64,000 nucleotides of DNA from Candida dubliniensis CD36 (Eukaryota > Ascomycota > Pichiomycetes > Serinales > Debaryomycetaceae). The notes beneath the pieces were generated by a model. The model had not been told where the DNA came from. It searched no databases and saw nothing but the letters and a program-made list of their open reading frames with translations. Made by a program: the position numbers and the translations under genes. Shown here piece after piece: positions 61,201 through 64,000 of this stretch. Where the stretch lies: positions 2,790,001-2,854,000 of the forward strand of contig NC_012860.1 in NCBI RefSeq assembly GCF_000026945.1, written 5' to 3'. Within the stretch, counting starts at the first letter, position 1; each line of letters starts with the position of its first letter.

Positions 61201-62261
61201 GGGAAGTGCAAAGAAACGGATCGAAAAAACCAATAACCACTAAAAAAATCTTGATAGGATGTGAAAAGAGATTGTCTGACAATAGTTGTAAAATAACTGG
61301 GATGGTAAAAGTGTTGGATTTGAAAAAGACTCGAAGTAGTAGTCATGAACACAATCATAATAATACTGATGATAATTTTTCTGGGATTTTAATAACAGAA
61401 TTGACTTCTTTTGATCATGATTTGCCAGTAACAAACATTTTACAATTTAATCAAAATATTATATTTACTAGTGAGGGGAATCTTTATTCTACAAGCTATA
61501 ATGAATTGGAAAAACGATTTACTCCAGTTAAATTATTTCAAACCTTACCTAGTCGGATTGTATCTCTCTATGTGTCATCATCACCACGAAGGAACACTTT
61601 ATTGGTATCCACCAGCAATGATTCAATTTATCAATTCATTGAAACTGGACCTGGGATTATCACATACATGAATGAAGATCCTCAACCAAAGAGTTTTATT
61701 AACCAAATTAACTATCAATCACAAATTTTTGCTGGTGACAAAATTCGTTCAAACATAACTATTATTGATATGAATGATGACAAAACTAGTGGTTCATTTT
61801 ATTGGGATAGGAAAAATGTACAAATTTCTGGTATTGCAAGAGTATATTCTACAAAATTGAATAATAATTGGGTACAGACGTTGAATCCAAGTATTAACAA
61901 CAATAACGACAACACCATTAATGATGTTGGAGAAAATTATGAAGAGAGTGACGTTAATTACAACGAGGATGATGAAGATAATTGTGTTGTTGGAATAAGT
62001 GTAAATGGAGAAATCATTGCATTAAGGTCAATTTCGCAGGATTCAAATGAGATCAAATCAATTACTAAGAAATTAGGAATGACATTGGAGAAACAGATTG
62101 CTACATTGAATCGTCCATTTATTAATAAAATCAGTGGTACAGGTTTACTTTCACTAAATAAACCGAAATTTGATTACGTTACCAATAATCGTTTTGAAGA
62201 ATTAGTTGACTATGATTTGGAGGAATTATCTACTATACATAGTTCTGTTGTTAACTTGTAA
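58290..62261 (+). CDS. MMS1/DDB1/CPSF-A family beta-propeller protein, probably Mms1-like
   Basis: A 1323-residue protein with the long multi-propeller layout of the Rse1/Cft1/DDB1/Mms1 superfamily. After an acidic N-terminal segment (about 84-96) there is a first propeller with FISLKSGFLLLIRLYYVP, FVIQWWDTGSD and DMLFTLIFTETRRLTINLFLW. Later parts give single beta-strand blocks (IGIGGFDGSLHFISFKEGNF, VGTREGYYLQFDI, LVSTSNDSIYQFIE). Overall size and the split of the propellers best suit Mms1 (a cullin Rtt101 adaptor in replication-fork repair). It lacks the strong conservation expected for Rse1. Orthology is tentative. Confidence 0.5.
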   Translation: METDKMDIEHEKYQFISLDQYNNNPEKEVKKVLVKQTLLHSPVITNIITDFKVRINKPFRGVSSELFNDEEFQTLIPQEEDSQLDAFGDSDDDDDELLFGVSNDTTFTIPEASQQIAPQFKTIEVIVKHTSIVIDGIEFSTKSTIRSSCVVKSSTNEDEHHLFISLKSGFLLLIRLYYVPRYYKDNSYEFQSNHSIGNDEGNSIFKPFVIQWWDTGSDQPTPGLESCGSLLRSSPSGLSTVAFSSSRSFRLYMTQSSTGGTTVLRNHINIPMDGFLIEACFIEPNATVQTDMLFTLIFTETRRLTINLFLWSNVEGVWQGFSREVLPLENDTEIPVFVAPLTNNCSFLFVSPTKLTIVTIHDIISASYEFKTIEAPWQKSFPTTYHIPKENTTPLEIAKFDEVLISTDTGAIYSIQIIDNSFGKCDPIIRVADSISHFVLEKRKENYRMIYASTGGSSKDILIPGLFSSEILADISNMSKIPYTNARLLNDFKTWAPLVDISVIDSKQIKDSKLPLRNEIWGVGGIGRKSKLSQFRFGYTATKKSNTYEKLRKAIGLWKLLVNVSIYLLCSLPFETILLEVQASAKDAFVEISDAYLITDNLTLYSTVILDGMIIQITSNSITLSDLVYQKITQFVEFSIVFSEVIQNFLILIVEDTDNQLKVKIYRIVFLEVSPSLEGDTDDDISKYFEFAGEQVLDFQPSMLKACTVKDEELKIGIGGFDGSLHFISFKEGNFTSLKTYDLIQFSKYNHDEITDLGFIIPHDMIVNDNEIIVGTREGYYLQFDIVNGSNNHLQCKQFLRIGSTSVKLCPASDVKLLLVYSDQLWLLNQYESEYPTRVYFDDNFERSIVQSVEIDNRNDNSKWKSLALIRDNGLVLVDVSTFCQPSIRQLSMPDNAKKLIYIPHISTFLVLYHSNYANGRIKCVDKKSIKVITHKETNIKFRVTNNNMNGDDNETYIFLDDEIPISVCIWEVQRNGSKKPITTKKILIGCEKRLSDNSCKITGMVKVLDLKKTRSSSHEHNHNNTDDNFSGILITELTSFDHDLPVTNILQFNQNIIFTSEGNLYSTSYNELEKRFTPVKLFQTLPSRIVSLYVSSSPRRNTLLVSTSNDSIYQFIETGPGIITYMNEDPQPKSFINQINYQSQIFAGDKIRSNITIIDMNDDKTSGSFYWDRKNVQISGIARVYSTKLNNNWVQTLNPSINNNNDNTINDVGENYEESDVNYNEDDEDNCVVGISVNGEIIALRSISQDSNEIKSITKKLGMTLEKQIATLNRPFINKISGTGLLSLNKPKFDYVTNNRFEELVDYDLEELSTIHSSVVNL

Positions 62262-62382
62262 ACTCATATGTATAATATGTAATTACAACTTTTTTTTGTA
62301 CAGATATGATAATAATTAATAGCTATATTTCATTTAAATACATATTACAAAAGAAAAAGAAAAAGAAGAAGAAGAATCAATT

Positions 62383-64000
62383 CTATTCACTATTGTTATT
62401 CTTATCCACGTCATCAAGATCTATTTGAACACTTTTCTTTTTCAATCTTGCTTGTCGATATCTTTGAGCATCAGAGAGTTTGCTAGACGATTCATCAGCA
62501 CCACGAAGTTCTTGTAATAAATTCTTGGCTCTGGAACCCACATCTGGATTCTCTGAATCTTCTCCATTGCTGGAATCTGCAACTGCTGTTTCTGTTGGTT
62601 TGTCATCTCCTATTCTTTCTTCTTTTATCGTGCTAGAATCGTGAAATTGTTCATCCAAGGGAGAACCACGGGTATCATCTTTGTTATCAACTCCACTGTC
62701 AGATTCACTATTTCTTGTAGGTGAAACATTAGTTGGAGAACCAACAGATGCTGTCGTTCTTTTACGTTGACTTTCCAATATTTGTTTCCTCATTAATGCT
62801 TTCTTTCGTGCTGAAGCAGATTCACCTTTAGTTGGTGCAGCTGCTTTCAACCTTTGTAACAATGAATCCATAACACCACCATCACCTTCACCATTTTCGC
62901 CGTCTTGATCCAGAGTATTGCTATCTCCATTGTTTGAACTTTTAGGTTTCTCTAGTAATTTCTTTCGTTGTTCATAAACACGTAATTCTTCTTCACGTTT
63001 TATGTTTTCTGCTTGTACTCGTTTAAAATCTTTCATAAAATCAGTGAATTTGGATATAAACGAATTCTTAACAAATTGATCAGTTGGATCCTCACCAAAA
63101 TACTTCATTAAATCGTCAAATTCTTTCATTGTGTAATTTGCTTGATCCAACAACAATTCAGCCTTTCTTTTAGCTCTTGGCAAAGCAGGCAATACGGCTT
63201 TTAATACCCGATCCAGCGGATGAAACTTAGAAACGTCACTAAGATTACCAATATCTATTGAGCTTTGAACATTCTTTATTGCCCGAGCATATTCTTTACA
63301 ATCATTATTAATGTTTTCAATGGAAAATTTAGTGATTTCATTACAACAAGTCAATTCATTTATGAATTCCAAAAACTCAGGGTATTGGGTTCTAATAACT
63401 TTCTCAACATAATGTAAGAAAGTCATACTATTTTTCTCGTCTTTCATAAAACTCAATCTTTGTAAAGAACTCAATTTAAACCCATGAGCTTGCTTGGCCG
63501 AATCATTCATATAATTACCAACAGCCAAAATAATTTCAAACACACCCTTTAAATGTTTTGAATTCTTAATGCTGTCCACGGCATCATCAATCAATCGTAA
63601 TTTCTTAACATACTCGTCATAATCCTTGTCGTAATTAACAACAACGTTCAAAGCTCTAGTTCTTGATTTCCAGTAATGTTGCAAATTATACATCAATTCC
63701 AAATAGATTCTATCAGGTCTCTGTAATTCATTTGGATCTTTTTCTGGTTTTGAAATCACTTCCGACTTATAGTCAGTTGAATATGGCTCAAAGTTTCTTG
63801 CTAATGTATTAGTTATCTCCACAATATCTTCCTTCCCAAAGAAATCTAATACTGCAGGATTTGTCAAAACATCTTTATCACAACGTAATACTTTCATAAC
63901 AAATTCCTCATCAGATAACGAGTTAAATGCATGTAAATTAATACTAAACTGTTGTGAAATGTCACGAGCTAAAAATGTCACTTTATCAAGATCCTCTTTT
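62383..64000 (-). CDS. BNI1: Bni1 formin, C-terminal part (5' end outside window)
   Basis: Actin-nucleating formin of the polarisome. The visible 538 codons cover the second half of the FH2 domain ([61 protein letters not shown]) and the C-terminal tail. The tail has the autoinhibitory DAD motif [14 protein letters not shown] (about 62835-62880) followed by a basic KKALMRKQ stretch. It then runs into a Ser/Glu-rich end. The frame stays open to the last base, with no start codon of its own, so the gene continues beyond 64000. It is convergent with the Mms1-like gene (121 bases). Confidence 0.93.
   Translation of the reverse strand, partial: KEDLDKVTFLARDISQQFSINLHAFNSLSDEEFVMKVLRCDKDVLTNPAVLDFFGKEDIVEITNTLARNFEPYSTDYKSEVISKPEKDPNELQRPDRIYLELMYNLQHYWKSRTRALNVVVNYDKDYDEYVKKLRLIDDAVDSIKNSKHLKGVFEIILAVGNYMNDSAKQAHGFKLSSLQRLSFMKDEKNSMTFLHYVEKVIRTQYPEFLEFINELTCCNEITKFSIENINNDCKEYARAIKNVQSSIDIGNLSDVSKFHPLDRVLKAVLPALPRAKRKAELLLDQANYTMKEFDDLMKYFGEDPTDQFVKNSFISKFTDFMKDFKRVQAENIKREEELRVYEQRKKLLEKPKSSNNGDSNTLDQDGENGEGDGGVMDSLLQRLKAAAPTKGESASARKKALMRKQILESQRKRTTASVGSPTNVSPTRNSESDSGVDNKDDTRGSPLDEQFHDSSTIKEERIGDDKPTETAVADSSNGEDSENPDVGSRAKNLLQELRGADESSSKLSDAQRYRQARLKKKSVQIDLDDVDKNNNSE

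Noticed and set aside
1..64000. tRNA, rRNA, CRISPR array, viral or bacterial mobile element
   Set aside because: No tRNA T-loop and acceptor pattern, no rRNA-like sequence, no spaced direct-repeat array and no transposase or reverse-transcriptase frame was recognised by eye.

Overview
The window is nuclear DNA of a budding yeast of the CTG clade, most likely Candida albicans or its sister C. dubliniensis. The signs are AT-rich intergenic DNA full of homopolymers and microsatellites, compact and mostly intronless genes, a few short introns with GTATGT/GTAAGT donors and TACTAAC branch sites, asparagine-rich low-complexity inserts, and protein matches to Candida/Saccharomyces families. CTG is rare in well-expressed genes, and in this clade it is read as serine. 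I cannot separate the two species from sequence alone. I saw no tRNA, rRNA, CRISPR array or intact transposon.

Layout. 1-15 kb is dense with conserved genes: SPA2 (polarisome), CWC15 (splicing), SOM1 (mitochondrial inner membrane protease), MMS2 (ubiquitin E2 variant, one intron), MAD1 (spindle checkpoint), PRP6 (tri-snRNP), RRB1 (ribosome biogenesis) and a dynactin p24-like gene. 15-17 kb holds an LTR-like repeat and an EAF-domain elongation factor gene. 17.2-22.6 kb is a gene-poor, apparently lineage-specific island. It contains two divergent paralogous genes of unknown function (one cysteine-rich, one nearly cysteine-free) that share a promoter block, and a small frameshifted gene between them. 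22.6-45 kb returns to conserved genes: an Rvs161-type BAR protein, a USP-like deubiquitinase with a CaaX end, PRP17, BCP1, TIF32 (eIF3a), ribokinase, a fatty-acid elongase, an Spp381/MFAP1-like splicing protein, RIB7, RPB5 (one intron) and DUF1 (WDR48-like). 45-54 kb is looser: MHF1, a frameshifted remnant, a second copy of the LTR-like repeat, a 79-residue coiled-coil protein, a glycine-rich-domain (DUF1399) protein and a 2.8 kb stretch without recognised genes. 54-64 kb has a 54-residue protein, a YIP5-like gene with two introns, a divergent sugar-transporter-like gene with one intron, an MMS1/DDB1-family gene and the 3' part of BNI1 (formin), cut by the window edge.

The genes are not operons. 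Shared functions are scattered: four spliceosome proteins (CWC15, PRP6, PRP17, SPP381-like) and two polarity proteins (SPA2 and BNI1) at opposite ends. Several conserved neighbours share divergent promoters (MMS2/MAD1, PRP6/RRB1, PRP17/BCP1, DUF1/MHF1) or have very close convergent 3' ends (MAD1/PRP6 are 18 bases apart). Start codons were chosen at ATG throughout; several long open frames begin upstream at TTG or GTG and were shortened.
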